Shown: one piece after another, positions 47,189 to 55,829 of the stretch | Layout: the number at the start of each line of letters is the position of its first letter | Numbering within the stretch: position 1 is the first letter of the stretch | Assembly (NCBI GenBank): GCA_026712715.1 | Contig: JAPOPW010000027.1 | Location: forward strand, 1-64,000 | Source: Immundisolibacterales bacterium | GTDB lineage: Bacteria > Pseudomonadota > Gammaproteobacteria > HK1 | Length of the DNA stretch: 64,000 bases | Reading direction: 5' to 3' | The notes under the pieces: generated by a model | What the model was told of the DNA's origin: nothing | What the model saw: the letters and a program-made list of their open reading frames with translations, nothing else | Database searches by the model: none | Program-made: the position numbers and the translations under genes

Positions 47189-47614
47189 TCACGGTTCGTC
47201 TCGCCCCGCGCCGGGCGGCCGATTCGGACCGTTCTTCCCCTCCGGCTCGTCCTTCGCTCCGGTGGGCGGCCAGCGCTCCAGGAAGCGATCGATTGCGTCG
47301 ACCGCGCCGGCCGCGCCCAGCTCCTCGGCCTTGAGGCGGATGATCGCGAGGGTGAGCTCGCTCAGGTCCCGGTCGCGGCGCCGGCGCCGGGCCTCGCGGT
47401 GATGGCCGCGGAGCTCGGCGAGCACGTTCGCGTGGGTCATTCGAGGCTGTTCCAGCCGCTGCGCGGTCTCCTCGATCCGTCCGCGGAGCGCGCCGGCCAG
47501 CGCGCGCACCTGGTCCACGGGGAAGCGCCGCTCCGCATCGTCGCAGATGTGGATTGCGTCCCGCTCGAGCTTCGCCACTTCGTAGGCTCGGGTGAACGGC
47601 CAGAGAATCGCCAT
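47189..47614 (-). CDS. Hypothetical helical protein
   Basis: A 141-residue protein not assignable by eye. It is strongly helical and charged, with heptad-like leucines in ELTLAIIRLKAEELGAAGAV, an Arg-rich centre (REARRRRRDRD) and a Pro/Gly-rich tail. There is no signal peptide or membrane helix. The ATG at 47614 gives MAILWPFTRAYEVAKLERDA. It lies 32 bases downstream of the L,D-transpeptidase gene and may share its transcript. Coding quality is supported by the absence of stops and by the clean start. Confidence 0.6.
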   Translation of the reverse strand: MAILWPFTRAYEVAKLERDAIHICDDAERRFPVDQVRALAGALRGRIEETAQRLEQPRMTHANVLAELRGHHREARRRRRDRDLSELTLAIIRLKAEELGAAGAVDAIDRFLERWPPTGAKDEPEGKNGPNRPPGAGRDEP

Positions 47615-47646
47615 GGTCGGGGTGCGGACGTGGTCGGCGCGCGGGA

Positions 47647-48696
47647 TCAGGGGACGTAGCGGTCCAGTCCGCCCGGCGGCATGCGGGGCGGCAGTCCCTT
47701 GCGATGGATCTCGCGGAACGAGGCGGGCCCTTCGTGCGCGATGCGCCACACTCCGTCGCCGTTCTCGCGCCAGTACTGCCACCAGCGCCGGCCCCCCGCC
47801 CGCTCGGCGGCGAATTCCACGAGGGCCATGGTCGAATCGTCTCCGGCCGCGACCGGGTAGCCGTAGATCCCGACTCCACGGTCCGCGCCATTGACGTCGC
47901 CGAGGTGCGCGACCCGGGCCAGCCAGTCCTCGCGAACCCGGTCGTGCTCGTCCGACGCGAGCCAGCGCAGCCGTTCGCCGATGATGACGGGGATGCTCTG
48001 CGCCTCGATGGACTCCGCGAGGGCCTCCAGGGCCGGGTTCGAGATCGTGAGGCAGCCCCGGCTCCACCGGGGGGCGCGGCTCTTGAGGCCGCGGGGCTCT
48101 CCGTGGATCCAGATCCCGTGACCGTTTCGGCGGCGTCTCTCGTCCCATTCGTTGGGGTAGTTGAGCCCCAGGGCTCCGGCTCCGTAGAGCTCGGGCAGGT
48201 ATCGATCCCCGATCCACATGGTGATGAAGTAGACCCCGAGCGGGGTCTTGCCGTCACCCTCGCGCCGTTTGGCCGTCCCTCCGCGCCCGATCGAGGCGTA
48301 CCAGTCTCCCCACATCGTCCACTCTCCCTCCGACCGGTCGAAGAGGTAAAGACGCGAGCGTGCGGCATCCGCGACAACCACCTTGTTGCGATCGGGGGCG
48401 GCTTCGATCAGAACGTTCGGAAGGTGTCCGGAAACCGGGCGGTCGAACCAGTATGAGAGCCGGGCGAAGGCTTCGTCGCGCGGCTCCCGGACCGGGCTCG
48501 AATCGTCGCCGGGAGAGAGCTCGACCAGGGTCTCGGCGATGTCCTCGGTCTGGAGCAGTGACGCCTCGATGATGCGCGCGGCGAGGAAGTCAGGGTAGCT
48601 CGCGGTGACCTGGTAGAGCGACTCGAGCCCGCCCGGCCGGTCCCCGGCGTCGAATCGGTCGAGCGCCGCGAACAGCTCCGCCTCGCGGATGTCCAT
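47647..48696 (-). CDS. L,D-transpeptidase family protein (YkuD domain)
   Basis: A roughly 349-residue (from ATG 48696) envelope enzyme that cross-links peptidoglycan or attaches lipoproteins. The YkuD catalytic block is GHGIWIHGEP, then RWSRGCLTISN with the nucleophilic cysteine. Downstream is a C-terminal domain with a TMALVEFAAERAGGRRWWQY stretch that resembles nuclear-transport-factor-like modules. A hydrophobic signal-like segment (LAGIAIGAALWVLGTATAAG) is read in frame immediately before ATG 48696, so the true start must be upstream (only ATG 48966 or GTG 48723 are available). The exported location is therefore inferred. Confidence 0.8.
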   Translation of the reverse strand: MDIREAELFAALDRFDAGDRPGGLESLYQVTASYPDFLAARIIEASLLQTEDIAETLVELSPGDDSSPVREPRDEAFARLSYWFDRPVSGHLPNVLIEAAPDRNKVVVADAARSRLYLFDRSEGEWTMWGDWYASIGRGGTAKRREGDGKTPLGVYFITMWIGDRYLPELYGAGALGLNYPNEWDERRRRNGHGIWIHGEPRGLKSRAPRWSRGCLTISNPALEALAESIEAQSIPVIIGERLRWLASDEHDRVREDWLARVAHLGDVNGADRGVGIYGYPVAAGDDSTMALVEFAAERAGGRRWWQYWRENGDGVWRIAHEGPASFREIHRKGLPPRMPPGGLDRYVP

Positions 48697-49499
48697 GCCC
48701 GCCGCCGTCGCGGTGCCCAGCACCCACAGCGCCGCCCCGATCGCGATCCCGGCGAGACGCGTCGAACCCCCTGTCCGGGCGCGAGCAAGTCTCAGCGCCG
48801 CATCCTCCGCCGTCGTGCTGCACGCCCTTGCATGTATCTTCCTCCACCGCCGCCGATGCCGGTGCCGTCGCCCCGCTCCGCCCCGATCCGGGGCGAACGT
48901 CCTGCGGTCGCTTCGCCGCCGGCTGCTTTCTCCCCACCGGGCACGCGGGGTCCGTCGCGACCGCATTGACCTCCCGAAATCCGCGCGGCGGAGACATTCG
49001 CGGGGTTGTCCGGACCGCCCCGCGCCTCCCCGAGCCGAGCGAAGCCGGCTACATTCTAGCCGAGGCCCGGTCGTGCGGACGGGGCTGGGGAAACTTGCGA
49101 ACAAGGGTTGAACGGAAACCTGAAAACCACGTTCAGACAATGGAATTCGATCTATTTTTTAGGTTTCGATTCAATTTCGAATCAGGGGTTCGGGCGTGCC
49201 TCCGACTTTGTTTCGGGCCGCACCTCCGGCCCTCGCGGCATGCACCGGGACTCCCGTACTCCCTGACCTGCTCCACCCTTCGTGACGATAGAAAAAGATC
49301 GAAACTCGAAGCCTCCCGGGGTCCGTCCTCCGGCTCGACCAGGGAGTCCCGGAGGCGCGCAGCGCGATGTTCCTCGGCCGGCTCGATGTTGTGGGCGAAG
49401 CCCGCGAGCGGTGCCGGCGCCGGCGCATCCCGGTTGCGCTGCGCCTTCGGTTCGGCGAGTCTTGCGGCCCGGAACCGATCGGAAGGGAGTGGCGGCGGC
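48697..49499. other. 803-base divergent gap with an AT-rich, operator-like island
   Basis: About 48697-48966 probably encodes the missing signal region of the L,D-transpeptidase. The rest holds no credible gene. Bases 49130-49185 are strikingly AT-rich for this genome. They contain two direct repeats TTTCGA at 49164-49169 and 49175-49180 (one helical turn apart) inside the inverted repeat GATTC/GAATC (49168-49183). This is a plausible regulator site for the downstream oxidoreductase gene, but the distance (about 320 bases) is long. Confidence 0.45.
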
Positions 49500-50828
49500 G
49501 TGTATCTCCATGCGGATCTTCTCCGGCGGGCGGACGCATCGCAGCCGGTGCGAGTCGGGCTCGTCGGCGCCGGCAAGTTCGGCTCGATGTTCCTCGCCCA
49601 GGCTCCCGCCACCCCCGGACTGCGGGTTGCCGCGATCGCCGACCTCGAACCGGATCGCGCCCGGGCCGCGTGCCGCACCGTCGGCTGGAGCGAAGCCCTC
49701 GTGGCGGACACCGCCTTCACCGACGATGGGGCGTCGCTCGCGGCGCGGACCGACGTCGACGTGGTCGTGGAGGCCACCGGCCGCCCGGAAGCCGGCGTCC
49801 GTCATGCCCGCGCCGCGTTCGCGGCGGGGAAGCACATCGTCATGGTGAACGTCGAGGCGGACGTGCTGGCCGGTCCCCTGCTCGCGCGCGAAGCGGAACG
49901 GGCCGGGGTGGTCTACACGATGGCGTACGGGGACCAGCCGGCCCTCACCTGCGAGCTCGTCGAATGGGCGCGCTGCTCCGGCTTCGACGTCGTCGCGGCC
50001 GGCAAGGGCACCAAGTACCTGCCGAGCTACCACGCCTCCACCCCCGACACCGTCTGGGAGCACTACGGACTCACGCCGGAGCAGGCGCGGGCGGCGGGGA
50101 TGAACTTCCGGATGTTCAACTCCTTCCTCGACGGCACCAAGTCCGCGCTGGAGATGGCCGCAATCGCGAACGCGGCCGGTCTTGTCCCGCCCCCCGACGG
50201 GCTCGGCTTCCCGCCCTGCGGGATGGACGATCTCGCGCACGTGCTGCGCCCCCGCGAGGATGGCGGGCTCCTGCACCACAAGGGGCAGGTGGAGGTGGTG
50301 TCGTCGCTCGAGCGTGACGGCCGGCCGGTCGCCCGCGACCTTCGCTGGGGGGTGTACGTCGTGATCGAGGCCCCCAACGAGTACACGGCGGCCTGTTTCC
50401 GGCAGTACGGAATGAACACCGATGCGAGCGGTCGCTACTCGGCGATGTACAAGCCCTTCCATCTCATCGGGCTGGAGCTGAACGTCTCGATCCTGTCCGC
50501 CGCCCTGCTCGGTCGCCCGACCGGCGCCACCCGGGGGTTCGAAGGCGACGTCGCCGCGACCGCAAAGCGCGATCTCGCACCCGGAGAGCGCCTCGACGGA
50601 GAGGGCGGGTACACGGTGTACGGCCGGCTGCTCCCGGCGCGGACCTCGCTCGAACGCGGGGCGCTTCCGATCGGGCTTGCCCACGGGGTGGAGCTGGTGA
50701 ATCCCGTTCGCGCCGGGGAGTGCATCGGCTGGTCGGACGTGCGCGTGGACGAATCGGCCGAGGTGGTGCGCGTGCGGCGCGAGATGGAGGCCCATTTCGG
50801 CGATCGCCTCGCGAGCGCCGCCGCGTAG
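49500..50828 (+). CDS. NAD(P)-dependent oxidoreductase with C-terminal SAF domain (homoserine-dehydrogenase-like)
   Basis: A 442-residue protein. The N-terminal Rossmann domain has RVGLVGAGKFGSMFLAQ and VVVEATGRPEAGVRHARAAF. The central domain is of Gfo/homoserine-dehydrogenase type, with KGTKYLPSYHASTPDTVW and NEYTAACFRQYGMNTDASGR. The C-terminal SAF-like segment includes DLAPGERLDGEGGYTVYG and AHGVELVNPVRAGECIGWSD. COG4091-type proteins of this layout are often catabolic. GTG 49500 with GGGAG upstream is the best start. It is followed 26 bases on by an amidase gene. Confidence 0.8.
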   Translation: MYLHADLLRRADASQPVRVGLVGAGKFGSMFLAQAPATPGLRVAAIADLEPDRARAACRTVGWSEALVADTAFTDDGASLAARTDVDVVVEATGRPEAGVRHARAAFAAGKHIVMVNVEADVLAGPLLAREAERAGVVYTMAYGDQPALTCELVEWARCSGFDVVAAGKGTKYLPSYHASTPDTVWEHYGLTPEQARAAGMNFRMFNSFLDGTKSALEMAAIANAAGLVPPPDGLGFPPCGMDDLAHVLRPREDGGLLHHKGQVEVVSSLERDGRPVARDLRWGVYVVIEAPNEYTAACFRQYGMNTDASGRYSAMYKPFHLIGLELNVSILSAALLGRPTGATRGFEGDVAATAKRDLAPGERLDGEGGYTVYGRLLPARTSLERGALPIGLAHGVELVNPVRAGECIGWSDVRVDESAEVVRVRREMEAHFGDRLASAAA

Positions 50829-50854
50829 GCGGGTCAGGTCGTACCGTCGAGCAG

Positions 50855-52069
50855 ATGATGCGCCGCGATGGACAAGCGACGGGCGCCCCGGATTCCGCCG
50901 GCGCCTTCGTGCCGGGGACCGACGTCCGGGTGCCCGGAGTCCCCGGCTGCCCGCTCTCCGACCTGGCCTTTGCGGTAAAGGACCTCTTCGATATCGCTGG
51001 CGAGCCGACCGGGGGCGGGAACCCCGACTGGTGCCGGGCCAACCCGGTTCCGGAGCGGCACGCCGCAATCGTCTCCCGGTTGCTCGCGGCCGGGGCAAGC
51101 GTCGCCGGCAAGACGATCACCGACGAAGTCTCGCTCGGGATCCTCGGGGAGAACGCGTTCCACGGCACCCCCCGCAACGCGGAGGCGCCGGGGTTCGTGC
51201 CCGGTGGATCGTCGTCCGGGTCCGCGGCCGCGGTGGCGGCCGGGCTGGTCGACTTCGCGCTCGGCTCCGACACCGGGGGCTCGGTACGGGTCCCGGCAAG
51301 CTTCTGCGGTCTCTACGGCCTGCGGCCGACCCACGGGCGGATCGACCTTGAGGGCCTGATGCCCCAGGCTCCGAGCTTCGACACCGCGGGCTGGTTCGCG
51401 CGTGGCGCGGCCACCTTCGGGCGGGTGTCCGAAGTGGTCCTCGACGAAGCCGGCGCGGCGGGCGCGCCGGCCTTTCCGGACCGGCTGCTCGTCGCCCGTG
51501 ACGCCTTCGCCTTCGCGGAGCCCGGGGTCGCCGGGGCCCTCGAGGCCATTCGCGAACGGGTCGCCGCGCTCGCGGGCGCGACCGTCGAAACGACCGTTGC
51601 GCCCCAGGGCCTCTCGGTGTGGGCACGCGCGCAGCGCACGCTCCAGATCCCGGAGGCCCTCGCGACCTTCCGGGAGTGGATCGAGCGCACCAATCCGCGG
51701 CTCAGCATGCGGGTGGCGCAGATGCTCGTCGCCGCCGGGGCGGTGACGCCGGCGGAACGCCAGTGGGCGGAGCTCATGCGCCACGAGGTCCGTGGCCGTC
51801 TCCGAGACCTGCTGGGAACCGGCTCGGTGCTCTGTCTTCCCACCACTCCCTTCCCGGCGCCGCCGCTCGGGCTTGCGCTCTCGCGCCAGAACGAGATCGG
51901 CCTCCGGATCGCCTCCCTCACCGCGATCGCGGGGCTATCCGGGCTGCCCCAGCTCTCCGTGCCGGGCCCCCGCGCGGACGGGCGGCCGGTGGGGCTCTCG
52001 CTGATCGGCCCACCCGGATCGGATCTTCGCCTCGCCGCGCTCGCCAGGGAACTCGAGGACTCCGGATGA
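50855..52069 (+). CDS. Amidase-signature family hydrolase
   Basis: A 404-residue amidase. The catalytic triad is lysine in DLAFAVKDLFDIAG, cis-serine in PGGSSSGSAAAVAAG and nucleophilic serine in GSDTGGSVRVPASFCG. The C-terminal GLPQLSVPGP and GLSLIGPPGSDLRLAALARE are typical. Together with the overlapping AtzH-like partner it resembles AtzE/HpxY systems acting on ureido compounds, which is inference. The ATG at 50855 is followed by a second ATG at 50858. Its stop overlaps the next gene's start by 4 bases. Confidence 0.88.
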   Translation: MMRRDGQATGAPDSAGAFVPGTDVRVPGVPGCPLSDLAFAVKDLFDIAGEPTGGGNPDWCRANPVPERHAAIVSRLLAAGASVAGKTITDEVSLGILGENAFHGTPRNAEAPGFVPGGSSSGSAAAVAAGLVDFALGSDTGGSVRVPASFCGLYGLRPTHGRIDLEGLMPQAPSFDTAGWFARGAATFGRVSEVVLDEAGAAGAPAFPDRLLVARDAFAFAEPGVAGALEAIRERVAALAGATVETTVAPQGLSVWARAQRTLQIPEALATFREWIERTNPRLSMRVAQMLVAAGAVTPAERQWAELMRHEVRGRLRDLLGTGSVLCLPTTPFPAPPLGLALSRQNEIGLRIASLTAIAGLSGLPQLSVPGPRADGRPVGLSLIGPPGSDLRLAALARELEDSG

Positions 52070-52470
52070 ATGACTTCACCCCTAACCGGCCGGAGATCGT
52101 CGAGGAGGTGCGCGCCCGGTTCGAACGCTATGAGCGCGCGCTCGAGGAGAAGGATGTCGAGGTGCTCGACGAGACCTTCTGGCGGAGCCCGCACACCATC
52201 CGCTACGCCATGCACGAGAACGGCTACGGCTTCGACGAGATCCATGCCCACCGCGTGCGCCGCCCCCCCGGCCCCGGTATCAAGGAACGGCGCATCCGGC
52301 TCGAGATCCTGACCCTTGGCCGCGACTTCGCCACCGTCAATCTGGAGTTCAAGGTGCGCGGCCGCGAGCTCGTCGGCCGCCAGAGTCAGACCTGGATTCG
52401 TTTCCCGGACCTCGGCTGGAAGGTGGTGAGCGCCCACGTGTCGACCGTGGACGAGCAGCCTCTCTGGTAG
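52066..52470 (+). CDS. AtzH-like (DUF3225) cystatin-fold protein
   Basis: A 134-residue protein of the AtzH/HpxZ family: VRARFERYERALEEKDVEVL, then the SPHTIRYAMHENGYGFDEIH block, and the SQTWIRFPDLGWKVVSAHVS end. In Pseudomonas cyanuric-acid and Klebsiella hypoxanthine/oxalurate pathways this family partners an AtzE-like amidase. The ATGA overlap with the amidase gene supports a joint function. Catalysis by this small protein is uncertain even in studied relatives. Confidence 0.82.
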   Translation: MNDFTPNRPEIVEEVRARFERYERALEEKDVEVLDETFWRSPHTIRYAMHENGYGFDEIHAHRVRRPPGPGIKERRIRLEILTLGRDFATVNLEFKVRGRELVGRQSQTWIRFPDLGWKVVSAHVSTVDEQPLW

Positions 52471-52753
52471 CCTTCGCCCGCGCGCTTGCCGCCATGGCGA
52501 CCGGACGATGTTTCGTTCGAGGCTCCGCGCCCGCACGATCCTTGTCGGAGCCGGCGGGGGGCAGGGGCTTCGACGGCAGGATCGAACCGGTGACACCGGT
52601 TGCTCGGCGGGCCGGGCGCCGGCGCCCGACCGCCGTTAGCCCGCGGTTGCCGCCCCCGGCGGTGGCAGGGAGTTCGCATGGACGCCCCGGGGCGCGCGGG
52701 CGGTGGACGGCTCCGACCGCAGTCGAAATGAACTCGAACGGAGGAAGGCAGGC
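52471..52753. other. 283-base gap with two hairpins
   Basis: No gene was seen. AACCGGT-GAC-ACCGGTT at 52585-52601 is a perfect 7-base-pair stem-loop, and GGGCGCC/GGCGCCC at 52614-52627 is a GC-rich palindrome. Neither is followed by a T-run, but together they could stop or stabilise the AtzH-like transcript. The GGTTCGATCC resemblance to a tRNA T-arm on the minus strand was checked and not supported by other tRNA arms. Confidence 0.35.
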
Positions 52754-53542
52754 ATGAAGGATGCATCCACGGGCGCGCGGTTCGCCCGCCGGCTGTGGGA
52801 GGCGCGGCGCGACGGGAACCTGATCCGGGTCGGGGAAGGCGAACGTCCTGCGGACGAAGCCGAGGCCTACGCCGTGCAGCGCGGCATCACGGAGGCGTCC
52901 GGGTGCGCGGTCGCGGGCTTCAAGATCGGCGCCACCGCGCAGTTCGCGATGGATGTCCTGGGAGTCGACGGTCCGTTCTTCGGTCCGCTATACCGCGAGA
53001 GCTTCCGTCCCACCGGCTCGACGGTTCGCCTGCCGGTGGCCCACTCTCCAGGTATCGAGGCGGAGTTCGTGGTCGGGCTCGCCTCCAACCTCCCTCCCCG
53101 CGATCCTCCCTGGACCGTCGAGGAGGTACGCGAGGCGGTGTCCTGGGTGGCCCCGGGTCTCGAGATCGTGGGCTCCCGGCTCGAGGGAGGGCTCACCGGA
53201 GCCGGGATGCTCGCCATCGCGGACGGCGGCGCCAACATCGACTTCGTCCTCGGACCGACGGACGGGGACTGGCAATCCGCGGACCTCGGGTCGCATCCGG
53301 TCGTGCTGGACATCAACGGGGTCGAATCGGGCTCCGGACACAGCGGCATGCTCGTGTTCGGGGATCCGATCGCGGGGGTCGCCTGGCTCGCCAACCGCGC
53401 AGAGGTCGCGCCGCGGGGCCTGCGCGCGGGGGACGCGGTGACCACCGGCACGTGCACCGGGATCCGGCCGATCGCGCCGGGGGACGAAGTGTCGGCGGAC
53501 TACGGCTCTCTCGGCGTGGTGAGGGCGCGCTTCGCCGATTGA
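52754..53542 (+). CDS. 2-keto-4-pentenoate hydratase / FAH-like protein
   Basis: A 262-residue fumarylacetoacetate-hydrolase-fold enzyme. The metal/substrate block is HSPGIEAEFVVGLASNLP (E-x-E) with downstream FGPLYRESF, and SWVAPGLEIVGSRLEGG. RAGDAVTTGTCTGIRPIAPG is the C-terminal signature. Family members hydrate 2-hydroxypenta-2,4-dienoate after extradiol ring cleavage, or decarboxylate oxo acids. It is separate from the amidase pair (283 bases). It could act with the aldolase that converges on it, or with the Rieske/extradiol set; neither link is shown. Confidence 0.82.
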   Translation: MKDASTGARFARRLWEARRDGNLIRVGEGERPADEAEAYAVQRGITEASGCAVAGFKIGATAQFAMDVLGVDGPFFGPLYRESFRPTGSTVRLPVAHSPGIEAEFVVGLASNLPPRDPPWTVEEVREAVSWVAPGLEIVGSRLEGGLTGAGMLAIADGGANIDFVLGPTDGDWQSADLGSHPVVLDINGVESGSGHSGMLVFGDPIAGVAWLANRAEVAPRGLRAGDAVTTGTCTGIRPIAPGDEVSADYGSLGVVRARFAD

Positions 53543-53557
53543 CGCCGCGAAACGGCG
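53543..53557. terminator. Weak stem-loop after the hydratase gene
   Basis: CGCCG and CGGCG pair across the 5-base loop CGAAA immediately after the TGA. There is no T-run. The 108-base gap then leads to the convergent HpcH-type aldolase gene. It is a candidate for stopping transcription or protecting the 3' end only. Confidence 0.3.
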
Positions 53558-53650
53558 CGGGACTTCGCGCGGACCCCCACCGGGTGCGGTGGCCGGCCTC
53601 CGCCCGGCACGAAGGTCGAGCAGCGCACTCGCCCCACCCGGCCGGCCGGG

Positions 53651-54433
53651 CTACATGCTGATGGCCCGCATGCGGGCGCTTCGCTCCTGCGCGGCCGCCA
53701 TCATCAGGGTGAGGTCGTTCCCGCACAGGATGAGCCGCATCCCCATCCGGATGTAGCGTTCCATGAGCGGGGGCTCGTAGACCCCTCCGAGCCCCGGATG
53801 CTTGCCGTGCGTCCGGCACGCGGCGACGACCCGCTCCATGATCTCCTGGATGCGGGGGTCTCCCACCGCTCCCGGGATGCCCATCTCGGTGCAAAGGTCG
53901 TTGGTGCCGACCAGAATGGAGTCGACTCCCGGCACCGCCGCAATCGCCTCCACGTTCTCGACCGCCGTCGGGGTCTCCACCATGACCACGACCAGGGTGG
54001 CGTGGTTGACCGAGCGGGTCACCTCGTCCTGGGGGTGGGCCTCGAAGCCCACCTGGGGAAGCCGCCCGGTCACCGAGCGGTGTCCGGCCGGCGGATACCG
54101 GCAGTTGCTGACCATCTCGGCCGCGATCTCGGGCGTGTCGACGTGCGGCACGACCACTCCCTGTGCGCCCCCGTCGAGAGCCCGGCTCGCGTGGAAATGC
54201 TGGAACCCCGGCACCCGGACAATCGGGGCGATTCCCGCGTCCTGGGCGGCGACGCTGATCTGCGCGGCGGTGTCGATGGACATGGAGTTGTGCTCCATGT
54301 CGATGAAGAGCCAGTCGTAGCCGCACGTCTTCATGATCTTGCCGATGTCGGCGGTCCGCGCCTGGCGGATCCCGACTCCGAGAGCGAGCTCTCCCAGATC
54401 CAGGCGGTTCTTGGCGGTGTTGGTGATCTTCAT
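53651..54433 (-). CDS. HpcH/HpaI-family aldolase/citrate lyase
   Basis: A 260-residue TIM-barrel aldolase. It shows IRQARTADIGKIMKTCGYDW, IDMEHNSMSIDTAAQISVAA with the metal-binding glutamate, IVRVPGFQHFHASRALDGGA with the catalytic arginine, VVPHVDTPEIAAEMV and VVVMVETPTAVENVEAI. Relatives cleave 4-hydroxy-2-oxo acids to pyruvate or tartronate-type products. It lies downstream (45 bases) of the two-subunit ThDP decarboxylase and is probably co-transcribed with it. Confidence 0.9.
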   Translation of the reverse strand: MKITNTAKNRLDLGELALGVGIRQARTADIGKIMKTCGYDWLFIDMEHNSMSIDTAAQISVAAQDAGIAPIVRVPGFQHFHASRALDGGAQGVVVPHVDTPEIAAEMVSNCRYPPAGHRSVTGRLPQVGFEAHPQDEVTRSVNHATLVVVMVETPTAVENVEAIAAVPGVDSILVGTNDLCTEMGIPGAVGDPRIQEIMERVVAACRTHGKHPGLGGVYEPPLMERYIRMGMRLILCGNDLTLMMAAAQERSARMRAISM

Positions 54434-54478
54434 GTGGGGCAGGTCTCGTTGATGCCGTCAGGGCCAGGGGTGGTGGGG

Positions 54479-55078
54479 TCAGCCTTCCTGGCCGTCGATG
54501 AGGGCGCTCCGGAACCGGAGCTTCTCCGTCGTGGGGTCGAGGTCGCGCTTGTGCGGTGCCGACTCGTTCGGCTGCACCCGCATCAGCACGAACGAGGTTC
54601 CGTTTCCCTCGCGAATGAGCCGCGAGGCCTCCGGAATCTGGTCGGTCCGGTTGATTGAGCGGGTGGTGCGGATGCCGGCGCCGATCGCCATCTGCTCGAG
54701 GTCCACCCCGAGGCTCGTGTGGCTCTTCTGGAAGCCGGTTTCCCCGTAGTGCCCGTTGTCGACGCACACGATGGCGAGGTTCGGGGGGTTGACGACGGCC
54801 GCGGTGGCGAGCGTCCCCACGTTCATCAGGAGCTCGCCGTCCCCGGTCACCACCAGCACCCGCCGGTCCGGGCGGGCGAGCGCGAGACCGAGGCCCATCG
54901 CGGTTGCGGCGCCCATCGCGCCCGCGAGGGCGAAGACGTGTGGCGCATCGTCGCTCAGCCAGGTGAGATCGCGAGCGGCCCCCGCGAGCCCCGCCACGAC
55001 GAGGAAGTCTTCGTGACGTCCGACGAGCCGGGGCACCGCGTCATTGCGGTCGAGGGCGAAATCGGGGGGGGCGTCCAA
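54479..55078 (-). CDS. ThDP-binding subunit, sulfopyruvate/phosphonopyruvate decarboxylase beta-like
   Basis: A 199-residue C-terminal ThDP module. The metal/ThDP motif is VVTGDGELLMNVGTLATAAV with the downstream VDNGHYG (GDG...N). The HVFALAGAMGAATAMGLGLA block is typical of ComE-like and phosphonopyruvate decarboxylase beta parts. The matching alpha-like subunit is encoded upstream at 55109-55663, so the pair makes one decarboxylase. Substrate (sulfopyruvate, phosphonopyruvate or another 2-oxo acid) cannot be decided from sequence. Confidence 0.84.
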   Translation of the reverse strand: MDAPPDFALDRNDAVPRLVGRHEDFLVVAGLAGAARDLTWLSDDAPHVFALAGAMGAATAMGLGLALARPDRRVLVVTGDGELLMNVGTLATAAVVNPPNLAIVCVDNGHYGETGFQKSHTSLGVDLEQMAIGAGIRTTRSINRTDQIPEASRLIREGNGTSFVLMRVQPNESAPHKRDLDPTTEKLRFRSALIDGQEG

Positions 55079-55108
55079 GGTCGGGTCGATTCCTCTTGCG
55101 ATCGTTCG

Positions 55109-55663
55109 TCAGAACGGCTTGGCGCCGATCAGCCTCTGGGTGAGCAGGACTGCGACGGCCTGCCCCGACTGGAACACCATCGTGGCGGCGGCACGGACGG
55201 TCGCGGCCGCGGCGTGCGACTCCTCGGCGCGGATGCAGATGACTCCCATGGCTTCGAGGACGGGCGAGACCGCCTGTCCCATGGGGATCTGCCAGGGGTT
55301 CCCCTCGCCGAAATCGCCGCGCATGCTGACCAGCATCAGGAACGGGAACTGCCCCCCCTTTGCAAGGGAGAGGAAGTTGATGCAGTTGCCGACGCCGCTC
55401 GACTGCATGAGCAGCACCCCGCGCCCGCCGCCGAGATGGGCGCCCGCAAGCAGTCCGACGCCTTCCTCCTCGGTGGTGAGAGGAACGCTGTGCACCGCCG
55501 GGTCGGCGAGGGAGAGGTCGATGAGGACCTTGTGGCCCGCGTCCGGCACGTAGGCGAACTGGGTCACCTCGAATTCCCGGAGCACCCGGTAGATCTCCTC
55601 CGGCCACGCCGCGCCGGCGCGGGGCTCGCCCCGCTCCACGCCGGTGATCGTCCGGTCGCTCAA
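55109..55663 (-). CDS. ThDP-enzyme PYR-type subunit, ComD-like
   Basis: A 184-residue protein equal to the N-terminal half of phosphonopyruvate/sulfopyruvate decarboxylases. It shows EIYRVLREFEVTQFAYVPDA, PLTTEEEGVGLLAGAHLGGG with the catalytic glutamate, and VGNCINFLSLAKGGQFPFLM. The start is TTG 55663 because the strong GGGGAGG site lies 5 bases before it and no ATG is in place. The downstream partner begins 30 bases on. The alpha/beta split recalls ComDE of methanogens. Confidence 0.84.
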   Translation of the reverse strand: MSDRTITGVERGEPRAGAAWPEEIYRVLREFEVTQFAYVPDAGHKVLIDLSLADPAVHSVPLTTEEEGVGLLAGAHLGGGRGVLLMQSSGVGNCINFLSLAKGGQFPFLMLVSMRGDFGEGNPWQIPMGQAVSPVLEAMGVICIRAEESHAAAATVRAAATMVFQSGQAVAVLLTQRLIGAKPF

Positions 55664-55829
55664 TGTTCCTCCCCGGGCATCCGTCCGTCCCTCTCGGGCG
55701 TTTGCTCCCGCGAGGCGCGAGGATAACGAAACGGGGGGCAACTTGCGCGCCCGCGCGGCCGGTTTTTTCGATATCCCGCAAGCGGCGGCGCAAGCGCGGC
55801 GACCGCGAGAACCGGCGGCAAGCCGAGGA

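Noticed and set aside
52560-52660. Possible tRNA on the minus strand (GGTTCGATCC resembles a T-arm)
   Set aside because: No matching acceptor stem, D-arm or seven-base anticodon loop could be placed; the sequence is explained by two GC-rich hairpins.
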